Shown: positions 13,701 through 25,700 of the stretch, one piece after another
Layout: each line of letters starts with the position of its first letter
How positions within the stretch are numbered: the first letter of the stretch is position 1
NCBI RefSeq assembly: GCF_905147045.1
Contig: NC_065907.1
Coordinates: 1,798,001-1,862,000 of the forward strand
Reading direction: 5' to 3'
Length of the DNA stretch: 64,000 nt
Origin: Nymphalis io
Lineage: Eukaryota > Arthropoda > Insecta > Lepidoptera > Nymphalidae
Notes under the pieces: generated by a model
Told to the model about the DNA's origin: nothing
The model's input: the letters and a program-made list of their open reading frames with translations, nothing else
The model's database searches: none
Translations under genes and position numbers: made by a program

Positions 13701-16700
13701 ATTATAATAATAATATTTTAACTTTTTTTTTGTTATTCTTGTATATTTAAAATAAGTAATACTACAAAAATGCTGGCCATAGTGTACGTAATACAAATGT
13801 TATTTTGAAAAGTCACTATTCGAACTTTTACATATATCCTTATAGCCCGTAATAAATGGTTGTCAGCGGAAATGGAATCTACAATCGATTGATCGAATTA
13901 ATGACCCAGAAAGCAAAAATGTATGGAGTGTAATGCGTTCTTGTTTTATTTCATTTGATTTTTAAATTTCGAATATTGTACCTTTAGATACAATCCAATC
14001 AATCTCCGCTGTAGAAACAATCTCCGTTATATCAAAGACTTTAAGATGATTCGTGAGTTCGTCTTGTATTGAAATATAATAAGCATCATGACGTGGAGTC
14101 CACACAGTAATATCTATAGAAAAATATTAGAAAAATTCAAAAACAATTTCGTCACCATCTTTGTTTTAGCGATTCACAGGTACAACAATATCACAAATTT
14201 ACGCTTATATATATATTGACCGCTTTTATATATCTCGTAGAAATATCATCGACCTTATATTTCTGCACAAAATAATACATGCAACGATAGATTGTAGTGA
14301 TTTGTTAGAACAGTTTTAATTTAATGTACCTTCACACTTACCCTGCATAATTACATATACTCATAACCTATTGGCATATTCCTATATTCATATCAAACTT
14401 AGGCCCTAACGCAACTTTTTCAAGAGTCTACAAAAGTCAACATAGAAATAAAAGAGAACTTAATATTTATTTAAACAATAAAAAAAGCTTGTCCATTTTT
14501 TTTAATTCAGATTTTCTCATTGAAATAAATCACTAATTTAAAAAAAAAACACGTTACATCAATAAGCTTAATCTTAAATTAAGATCTTATTATTAGATGG
14601 GATGACAAATTCGAGAAGACCTCTCTGTAAAAACTCACTTCATTGCTCACCCGTGAAATGTTGACAACCGACTTATGATACACTATTTTGATGCGTACAG
14701 TAACAGTAAACAGTAACAGCCTGTGAATGTCACAAATGGGCTAAGGCCTCATCTCCCTTTTTGAGGAGAAGGTTTGAAACTTATTCCACCACGCTGCTCC
14801 AATGCGGGTTGGTGGAATACACATGTATCAGAATTTCAATGAAATTACACACATGCAGGTTTCCTCATGATGTTTTCCTTCACCGTCAGGCAGTTAAGAT
14901 TCACGAGTTCTTACCAGTGGGCCACCTCGGTGTGTATTCTTGAAATGTTATAGTTACTGAATAGCCTAAGCGGTCAGTCAGTCAGGACCAACGGTCTCAC
15001 GGGTTTTCCAAAGCAAGTATGTATGTGTAAGTATGTGGAAGTGTAATTATAGGAATAAGTGACATGACAATTAAATAAAAAATTTAAACTTATATAGTCA
15101 ATATAGTAGATCGTCATGTCAGCATATATAACAAAAATATTTTTGTTTCAGCCCTACCAGTTTACGCCATATTGAGTATCGTGCTGAGCTCCGTCGTCGT
15201 GATCCTGGCTATCCTATCAGTATTTATATACAGGTATGAATATAAATTTTACTATATGTGGCTAACCACCAAACGGCACAGAGCTATGCAATAATTAGTG
15301 ATACTAATTATTTATTCTAGCAAACCGAGTGATATCTTGTAAAGAATCAAGATTATTTCTTAATAAATAAAACAACTAAAAAATATTCATATTCAACTAA
15401 AAAATAAAACAAATAAATTTACTATATAATATGCTCTTCATGCCGGAACTAAGCGGATGTTATGAATGAATAAAAACGAAAAAAGCAAAGTATCTCGTAC
15501 AATTTTAAAAGAATTTTAAATTATTACCGCTGTTGAAGAATTAACTAAGTTACAACAGAAAATTTTTCACGTTTAAAAAAGAACTATTTTATTATAACTG
15601 TAATTTATATTCTTTTGTGACTTGTGTTCTAGTGGTTAGATAAGGTCGATATAAGGTCTCCGAGGAGCTGGGTTTAAATCCGAGGTTGGGTCAGTAAAAA
15701 GTTATTGGGTTTCTCTATCGAATATTCTCGGTAACAGCCCAGAGTCTGGAAGTTGGAAGTGTGTACACTCACGTGCCTTGGAAAGCACGTAAAGCCGTTG
15801 GTCCTGCGCCTGAACTCGTTCCGGTCGAACTCAATTTAAATTAATATTATATATATACATATATTGGCCTGACCTGGGGTTCAAACATCGGGGCTTACGG
15901 TCTTGTCGATCCATTATGCCAACAAGGAATATTACGTCAAAAATATTCGGAAAAAAATCTTAAAACAGGCCACTTTTCGTGCATTTTATATGATTTAAAT
16001 AAATGATATATTAAAAGATCTTTCCAATGATAACATTAATTATGTGTTCAAAAGAAACGATAAATAACGGACAGCAGCCGCCGTCTAATGAATTATTTCG
16101 AACAAGATTTTTATGCTTATATTATGAAATAAGTTTTATTTTGACTCCATAATATTAGGTAACATAATATGCTTCTTTATTAATTGAAAATAAAATGATG
16201 TTGTGAAACATTTATTAATATTCTGAAATGAGAAAAGATATTTTAAATAATTTTGGTAAAAACTTGTATAGTTTAATTTCTGTGTGAAATTTTAACAATA
16301 ATTTCCTTTTTTATTGAAACTGTCTGTTATAGAAATTATTGTCTTTGAATGTTTAATGGATATTTAAAATAAATTGACGTAACTGTTATGTGCAGGCCTT
16401 CTCCCCTTTCGAGGAGAAACTTTGGAGCTTATTCCACAATGCTGCTCGAAAGAAGCTTGGAACACATGTGTTGTTTTCATATGACACCTGCAGGTTTCCT
16501 CCTATGGTGTTTTCATTCACCGCCGATTACAAGATGAATTACAAACACAATGCTAGAAGCGTTGTTAAAAACGAAGTTGAAAGGATTTAATTTAACGATC
16601 AATTAATACAAATTTTAATTAATGTTCGTGTTTGTTATTCAAAAATAGAATTTAATTAAATTAACTATATATTTAGTGCTCATAACATAGACTCAAAGCT

Positions 16701-19700
16701 GTTGGCGCATTGATAATGTAAGGGATAGTTAATTTTTTTACAGTGTCAATTTCTATGGGCGATGGTGACCACTTACCATTAAGTGGCCGATTTGCTATTC
16801 TACATTCCTATTCAAAAATGTATGTAAAATACTCGGATTATTTTGCGAACGTATATTTGATATATAATTGTAAATGACATCTACAAAGATCTTTTCAATG
16901 TTAGCATTATATATGCTGTCACGTGCTAGCAAAACTAATAGATAACGACGGCAGCTCAAATGATTTATTTCGAACAAGTTTTTATGCTTATCTAATATAT
17001 AAAAAATTACGACAAGGAAAGCGGACATGAAAAGACTTTTTTTATTTAAATAAATGACAGTATTAGCTGCTGATTATGATGCCATAAATCTAGAGTTGGC
17101 TCAGATTGATTGGTCTGAAGTTATAGATACGAATGACATAGAAGCAGCACTAAATAATTTCTACCAAGTTATTAGCGTTATTATTAAAAAGTACGTTCCT
17201 ACCAGAAAATGTTATGGTCTAAGGTATCCTCCCTGGTATACTAGGGCTTTAATAAAAATAACTAATGAAAAACTAAAATTTCATAAGAAGTGGAAAATAT
17301 ATGCGAGAGACAGTGACTATGATAAATTTGATCTCCTACGGGATCGCCAAAAGCGTGTTCAGATGGAGTGCTATAATAAATATATCGAGAGTGCTGAAAA
17401 TGATATTAAACGTAATAGTAAGTTCTTCTGGTCGTTTGTTAAATCCAAAAAAGCTTCAGCCGATATCCCGGATGTAATGTTATTTAATGGTGACCGATCA
17501 TCCAACGGTAATGAAATCTGTCAGATGTTTAATACCTATTTTCAGTCCGCTTTTGAACCAGATTTACAGTCCACCTGTATTGACGATTCTTTTCCAGTGG
17601 ATAACTGTCATGGCTCTCTTGCAACTTCTGTTGGTTCGGTTGATCTCTCTATTGAAACCGTTAGAAAATATTTAAAGGATTTAGATATTGGTAAGGGAAG
17701 TGGCCCAGATGGCATTCCACCCATTTTTCTTAAATCTTGCTGGAGTAATTTAGATTTACCTTTATTTATCTTATTTAAATTATCTCTTCGTACAGGTATA
17801 ATACCCAAAGCATGGAAACAATCATTTGTTGTACCCATTTACAAGACCGCAGATAAGCATTGCATTCAAAATTATCGCCCGATATCTAAACTAAATACTA
17901 TAACTAAATTATTTGAAAAAATTATATATGATCAGTTATATTTCGTTCTAAGGCCGCTGATCATCGACCAGCAACACGGATTCGTCAATGGTAGATCTAC
18001 TGAAACGAATCTTTGTGAGTTTACTCATCAACTCGCAACAGTGATGGATAACGGTGGTCAGGTGGATGTTGTGTACACGGACTATTCAAAAGCCTTTGAT
18101 AAGATCTCTCATTCTCTGTTGGTAAAAAAACTTGCTGCCGTCGGTATTCACAGTGACTTGCTTCGTTGGCTCGAATCTTATTTGAGGGATCGTAGCCAAG
18201 CTGTTTCTATCAAAGGTTTTTGTTCATCGTTTGTGCCCGTTACCTCTGGTGTTCCTCAGGGTTCTCATCTCGGGCCATTATTATTTAATATTTTTATTAA
18301 CGACATTAGTCGATTTATTCATAATTGTAACATATTACTTTATGCGGATGACATGAAAATTTTCAAAATAATTAAGTCGCCTCAAGATTGTTTAAAACTT
18401 CAAACTGATCTCAATAGCTTAGATAATTACTGTGATAAAAACCACTTACGCTTAAATATAAAAAAATGTAACATTCTAACATTTACTAGGAAACTGAGGC
18501 CAATATTATTTGATTATAAATTGCAGAATACCTGTCTGGTTAGAGTTTCCGAGATTAGAGATTTGGGTGTTTACTTAGACCAGAAGCTAACTTTTACCTA
18601 TCATATGAATTATATAACAGCTAAAGCGTATCAAATGCTGGGATTTATTCTTAGATTGACCAAGGAATTTAAAAATAGCTTTACCTTAATTCTACTTTTC
18701 AATGCTTATGTTAGATCTATCTTGGAATATTGCTCTACAGTTTGGAACCCTTATTATAAAACGTATGTAAACAAAATAGAAAAAATTCAGTCAAAATTTT
18801 TGAAACATTTGCGATTTAGGGGTGGCCTTTCTGATAATACTGACAATAATAATATCTCGGGTATCATTCCGTTAAATATGCGTAGAAGTATAAGAGACCA
18901 AATATTTTTATATAAAATTGTTCATAACATTGTTGATTCTAAGAGTCTCTTTAATAATATACTTTTTAAATGTCCTCGCCTTAACTCGAGAAACCAAACT
19001 TTATTTTTTGTACCCCTTTGTAACTGTGACTATTCAAAGAATATGTTCTTGTTACGTGCATGTAAAAGTTATAACAAACATTGTACAGAATTAGATATAT
19101 TTAACTCAAAAATTAGCGAATTTAAATTTAGTTTGCGTCATATAATTAAATTATAGCAGTTTCACTTGCATTTTGTGCTTTCTGTTTTTGTTTTTATTTT
19201 TAATATAATATGTCATTTGTTTGTATTAATTTTAAGTGGAAACTTGATTGATTTATGTTTTTCTTATATTTGTTTTTTTACTATTAAGGGTAATTATAAT
19301 TGTTTGTTTCCCAAATAAATAAATAAACAAATAAATTAAAATGCAAATATCGCAATATTTGCATTCTAATAATTTTAAATTATTTAAATAAGTGACATCT
19401 TCAAAGATCTTTTCAATGTTAGCATTAATTATGTTTTCACGTACTAGCAAAATAAATAGGTAACGACGGCAGTTCATATGAATTATTTCGAACAAGTTTT
19501 TTATGCTTATCTAATATATACAAATTTCGTGTCCCGGTGTTTTTGGTCGAACTCCTCCGAAACGGCTCGACTGATTTTTATCAAATGTGTTATGTATATT
19601 TGGGAGGTATGAGACTAGGTCGTAAAGTATATTTCATACCGCTATATGATAAGGATATCCCTATCCAGATTATTTTTTCTATTTTTTAACATGTTTTTAT

Positions 19701-22700
19701 TTTGTATTTTATTTTGATTTAGCAACAAAAATACATATAAGCCCAAATTTTCACCCTTCTTACTCATCATCCCATTTTTTAATCACGATTTTGGTATGAA
19801 CGATGTCTAAATTATTTAACCATCGCTTGTATTTCAAACAAAACGAAATTATTCATAGTGTTGAATGACAGATGGCGCTACGTCCGCCTCATCATCATCC
19901 ACAAACGTGTAAGTCATTCACGAGAAGCGTCGCGTCATTTTGACATTACATTCTGCATTTGTTATATATCACAACGCAGTGCGTGCAAAATTTTGTACGA
20001 TTGTTTTTAATTTATAAGTAATATTATATAAGTGTTTTATGATTGTAATACTAAAAGAACAAATACATTATCGGTATACCATTTTTCATCAGTAAGGATT
20101 ATTTGGGTGTTATAGTGAAAAATGACAGCAAGACGCAAGATATGGCCGTCGAACGAAAGCAAAAACGAGAGATATAGTAGAGCAGAAAGAATAGACGAAC
20201 AAATCAAATGATATCCTATCTTATACTACTATGATTGTTGATGATCTCTCTTAACTCACTGTTACTCTTCTTCAGATAGCAAATTTCATTTTTGGCCTCT
20301 TCTAATTATTGTTTTATAGTATTGTTGTATTGATTGTAAACTATTTAATTCCTCTCTTATTTTCTTTAATTCGGTACTTACTGTGTCGGTAATAATATCT
20401 TTAACTTCTTTTCTAATGACCGACAAAATAAAAGTCCTTATTATTACCGATGGATGATTCTCCTTCCGCGCTAATTAATGAATGAGGCGTCGGAGAAACC
20501 GCCGGTACGGACGAAACTGTTTTATTATCAGGATTGCTTTGTTTATCTGCGTTCGGTGTATGTACGCTTTTACCACCTTTACGTGTAGTTGTTATACGGA
20601 TCGAACAAACTCAGTGTACTCGAGACATCGCTATGTCATTATTCGAGGATACACATTCCAAATGAAATTGCAATTGACATTTGCTACATTTGATTCTCTT
20701 CTTTGTAACTAGTACATTACTTTTGCAGACTGAACATTCATCTTGTGTAATTTAAAATGGTGAAAAAAAAATAATAAGTGCCAAAAGTCAAAGAATCGAT
20801 CCTTTGACTTTTGGCAATTTAGGTCACTACGAGTGCGTTCAGATAGACTGTTGAAACATCGTTAGTAGCTCTTGTAACGAATAGATGCACATCATAACTA
20901 ATTACTTATGGTGGGCAGTACTGAATCAACACTTGAACTTCAATAAGTTTTATCTTTGATTTTATCACTTCTAACAAAATTTTAAAGTTTTAAACTTGGT
21001 TCAAACATTTCAATTACACTTTATCTTTATTTTGGCAATAAAATAACTAATATTTTACTACTAAAAAACAATTATTTTGTGAGCAACTAAGCGTGTGACG
21101 CGTATGGTATTCGATAAATGTGAATGTGAATTTGCAATTAATGAAGAAGCCTATTGTGTTATCTAATATTTTGGGGTAATATAAGCATAAAAATCTTGTT
21201 CGAAATAATTCATCTAAACTGCCGTCGTTATCTATTTGTTTTGCTAGCAAGTGAAAACATAATTAATGTTAACATTGAAAAGATCTTTGTATTATAGTAC
21301 ATAACTAGAATATAAACGCACTAGTCCTATACAATGATATAATCAACTTTCATAACTATTAGAATTCTTCCAAACAAACGTACACATTTTTCCATTTTTT
21401 TAGTAAGAAGTACAACATGTGTTCGAAAATTAAATTTATACAATTATATATCAAATATACGTTCGCAAAATAATCCGAGGATTTTTACATACATTTTAGA
21501 ATAGGAATGCAGACTAGCAAATCGGCCACCTGATGGTAAGTGGTCACCATCGCCCATAGAAATTGACACTAAGAAAGTTAACTATCCCTTACATTATCAA
21601 CAAGCCAAAAGCTTTGAGACTATGTTATGAGCACTAAATATGTAGTTAATTTAATTACATTCTATTTTTGAATAACAAACACGATTATTAATTAAAATTT
21701 GTCTTAATTGATCGTTAAATTAAATACTTTCAACTTCGTTTTTATCAACGCTTCGTTTATAATTCATCTTGTAATCGGCGGTGAATGAAAACACTATAGG
21801 AGGAAACCTGCAGGTGTCGTATGAAAACAACACATGTGTTCCAAGATTCGTTCGAGCAGCATTGTGGAAGAAGGCCTGCACATAACAGTTACGTCAATTT
21901 ACTTTAAATAGCCATTAAACATTCAAAGACACAATTTCTGTAACAGACAGTTCCATTCAAAAATATAAAATAAAAAATTAAAATTTCACACAGAAATTAT
22001 ACTACGTAACTTATTACTAAAATTATTTAAAATACTTTTTATATTTCTATATAAATATCTCTAATCATCAATTTGTTACTCGACACTCAAATGTTCTGTG
22101 AAAACAAAATAAAAGTTTATAAGCATTCAAGTTTACATTGTCCCGAAAATATTTTTTTTAAAAGTAAAAATGGTAACGTAGGATAAAGCAGGCGAAGTTA
22201 GATGAAAAGAACACGTTTTAAATATATCAAGGGTCAACATATATGACCAGTATAATATAATATAAATAGATACTGTGGCATAATTAATTTTGTTTATATA
22301 GGCGAAATTGTGATAAAACCTGCAAGTTTCGAATCAAATCTAACATCATCATCTACCTCCGGAGAGGGAAAAATTATTAAAGAGTAGACAGCGAATAGTT
22401 GTTTTGCCCAGCAGTGTACGCGAAAGACAGTAAGGCACTGGTATAAATGTGTAATTTATTTTGTACAGACATTACAAACTTGAGGCTGAGATTGCAATGA
22501 TGACCTGGAGAGTCAGCTGGAGTGATGTTTTACTTCCTGGAGGACGGCTGAGAGGTAGCATACATTCATTGGCTCGAAGGTACAGCTCTGGGGTGAGTGT
22601 TGATTGTACTCCTGTTATAACTACGAGAAATATCTTAAAAAATATACATAAATACCTATTCCACCCGACAAAGAGACTTTATTTAAATATTTCTGCATTT

Positions 22701-25700
22701 CGGAAATATAACTATTACCTTATAATAATAAGATATTTATAAGAAATGCAATATTTTGAATCAATATAGTTATCTTTTATAGGCAACATTCTATTCAATA
22801 AGATTTTATTTTTAAAATGTTACACTAATTTAAATTTTAAAATGTCAGACTAATATTTGCTAATTATCTTTTAAAAACAAAACTTCTTATAATCTTAATA
22901 TCATTCAGTCGAATATAATTCAACTAGCGCTTTACCTGCAGATTCACTCTCGTCATAATTCAGATTTATTAAATATAAATTACAAATTTTCGTCCCCTTT
23001 ATTTAGTGCCTTAGGGATAAAAATTATCTCAAAAACTCTTCCTTAGTGCCTTCTTACTACTTAAAAGGAACCTGTATGCAAAATTTCATAGTGCCCTAGT
23101 ATTTTGGGCTGTGCGTTGATATGTCAGTCTGAAATTCAATTATTCTTTTATATACAAATATATAAACTTCAAGTATCTTTCAGACTGCATATTCTGATGA
23201 AGCAACATCTCTCGCTGGAGATCGTCAAGTATACGCCCCTTGTGGTTTTTACAAAGGCTGCAGGGTCGCTATTAAGAAGGTTGATAAACAGAGGATAGAT
23301 TTAACAAGACCGCTTCTTCTTGAACTCAAGAAAATGAAAGATTTGGAACACGATCATTTGGCAAGATTTTACGGAGCATGTGTAGATCCGCCACATTGTT
23401 GTCTCCTAACAGAATACTGTCCAAAGGGATCCCTGCAAGATATTTTGGAAAACGATACGATAAAACTAGATTGGATGTTCAAAGTGAGCTTGATGCATGA
23501 CATTGTAAAGGTAAGTCAGTTAGAACTAACTTAGCAGACGCCTGACTTCGTGATAAATGGACATGTTTGTGTCACTTGAGAAATTGTTTTCAATTTGCCA
23601 TCGTCTGACAAAACAAAACCATTACGCCGTATATTTAAATTTCGAATAAATAACAAGAAAAAAAGATTCACACACTATTTAAGTTATTTAGCAAAAATCT
23701 TGATAAAAAAATCAATACATCGCTTCGGTCTCAGGCTATTTTACATTTTATATTTATGGATGTTATATAATAATGTTTTATGTAAATTTGTTCTGTTTAG
23801 GGAATGCATTATCTTCACAGCAGCGATATAAGGTCTCATGGTGCTCTGACGTCAAGCAACTGTGTCGTAGATTCTCGTTTCGTATTGAAAATAACCGATT
23901 TCGGATTAAATGCCCTGAGAACATCAGAAAAAGACAACCGAGCTCACAGCTATTGGACTCGTAAGACATTTTTTTATAATACTAGGACTAAAGATAATCT
24001 GATTACTTACCTTTCATCTTCGTAAGGTTAATCTGATATTATACAATGTATGTTTTTATATTTGAGAATAATAAATTTCGATAGCGTGTGATTATCATGA
24101 AATTTGTCTCTCACATGTTTTTTTTTTCATGACGAAGGTATTTTATACTACCTTTTTATTATAATTCGCAGCTAAATCGATGAGTTAATCAGCTTCCGTA
24201 CGTATTTATAAAAGAGTAAAATAAAATTGAAGTTTAAATAAAATTTACTTTGTTGTTATAACCGAAATTATGTTCCAAAACTAAATTATATTATAATAGC
24301 GATATCTATCATTGAGGAATTGCTATTTACCGATTTAAAATATTTAACAGTAACAGTTTGTGAATGCCCCACTGCTGGGCTAAGGCCTCCTCTCCCTTTT
24401 TGAGGAGAAGGTTTGGGGCTTATTCTACCATAGTGCTCTAGCGGATTGGTGGACTACACATGTGGCAGAATTTCAGTGAAATTTGACACATACAGGTTTC
24501 CTCACGATGTTTTTCTTCACGGTCAAGCACGAGATGAATTATAAACACAAATTAAGCACATGAAAATTCAGCGGTGCAGGGTTTGAACCCACGATCATCG
24601 GTTAAGATTCACGTGTTCTTACCACTGGGCCATCTTAGCTTAAAGTATTTAATAAATTTTAATTTAAAATTTTAAATAGGATGCTCCCATTTCACCTAGG
24701 CGTAACGCTTCTAAAAAAGTCGAGATGGCCCAGCGGTAAAAAATCTTAACCGATGATCGTGGGTTCAAACCCGGGCAGGCACCACTGAATTTTCGTGTGC
24801 TTAATTTGTGATTATAATTCATCTCGTGCTTTGCGGTGAAGGAAAACATCGTGAGGAAACCTGCATGTGTCTAATTTCACTGAAATTCTGCCACATGTGT
24901 ATTCCACCAACCCGCATTGGAGCAGCGTGGTGGAATAAGCTCCAAACCTTCTCCTCAAAATGAGGAGAGGAGGCCTTTAGCCCAGCAGTGGGACATTCAC
25001 AGGCTGTTTCGGTCGGTTCGGTAACGCTTCTACTAGAAATATTAACAAGTTTTCTCTGGAATTATGATATATTTATTTGTAACAGCATAATGGCTACCGA
25101 TTAGTTTTCTAATCGTTATCTATAAGATCAGTTTTATAATTAATATTAATCTTCCGTAAAGAATATATAATATATAGCTTAGCAATTTTTTGCGTCTCTC
25201 GTAACATATTTCATTAACATAAAAATGTGTTGTAGAAGCAGGTTAACAAAAGAATTTCAAAAGATTATTCTGTATTAGTCTATTAATCCGTGTAACACAT
25301 TTTTATGTTAATCCAAATATTTAAATCTGAATTAATTTGCTATTATAAGAAATAAAATTGTCTATTAAATTAAATTACAGACATATTTATAAATATATTT
25401 TTATATATTTGACGTGTATTAGAGGACACAGTTAGCAGATGTGAAAAATATGAATATTAATAATAAGTTAGTTCACACGATGGGTCTGGGAGAGTATAAC
25501 AAACTCAAGGAACATAACATCTTAGTTGCCAAGGTTGGTGGCGCATAAGCTGTGTAAGGGATGAATATGTATTATATTGTTGTGTATAGACGGTGCTGAT
25601 TACTTAATATCAAGTGGCCATTTACATGCCTCTCTACCCACGTTATACTGAAAAAAACAAAAATCGTCAGCAGGCAAATTGAGCTGTTAGTTTTTTTAGA

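Larger units (their letters stand above)
10742..15151 (+). other. Intron 1 of the cyclase gene
   Basis: 4.4 kb containing a family B copy (11236-11476), SINE A copies (12619-12929, 14700-14932) and a SINE C (13366-13622). In 11480-12600 and 13630-14690 I see only AT-rich sequence. Confidence 0.8.

Noticed and set aside
17487..17838. Short overlapping frames on both strands
   Set aside because: Shadows of the 700-codon LINE reverse transcriptase frame.
23773..23969. Frames on both strands overlapping 23801-23960
   Set aside because: Shadows of the pseudokinase exon; only the frame with GMHYLHSSD and TDFGLN fits the gene.
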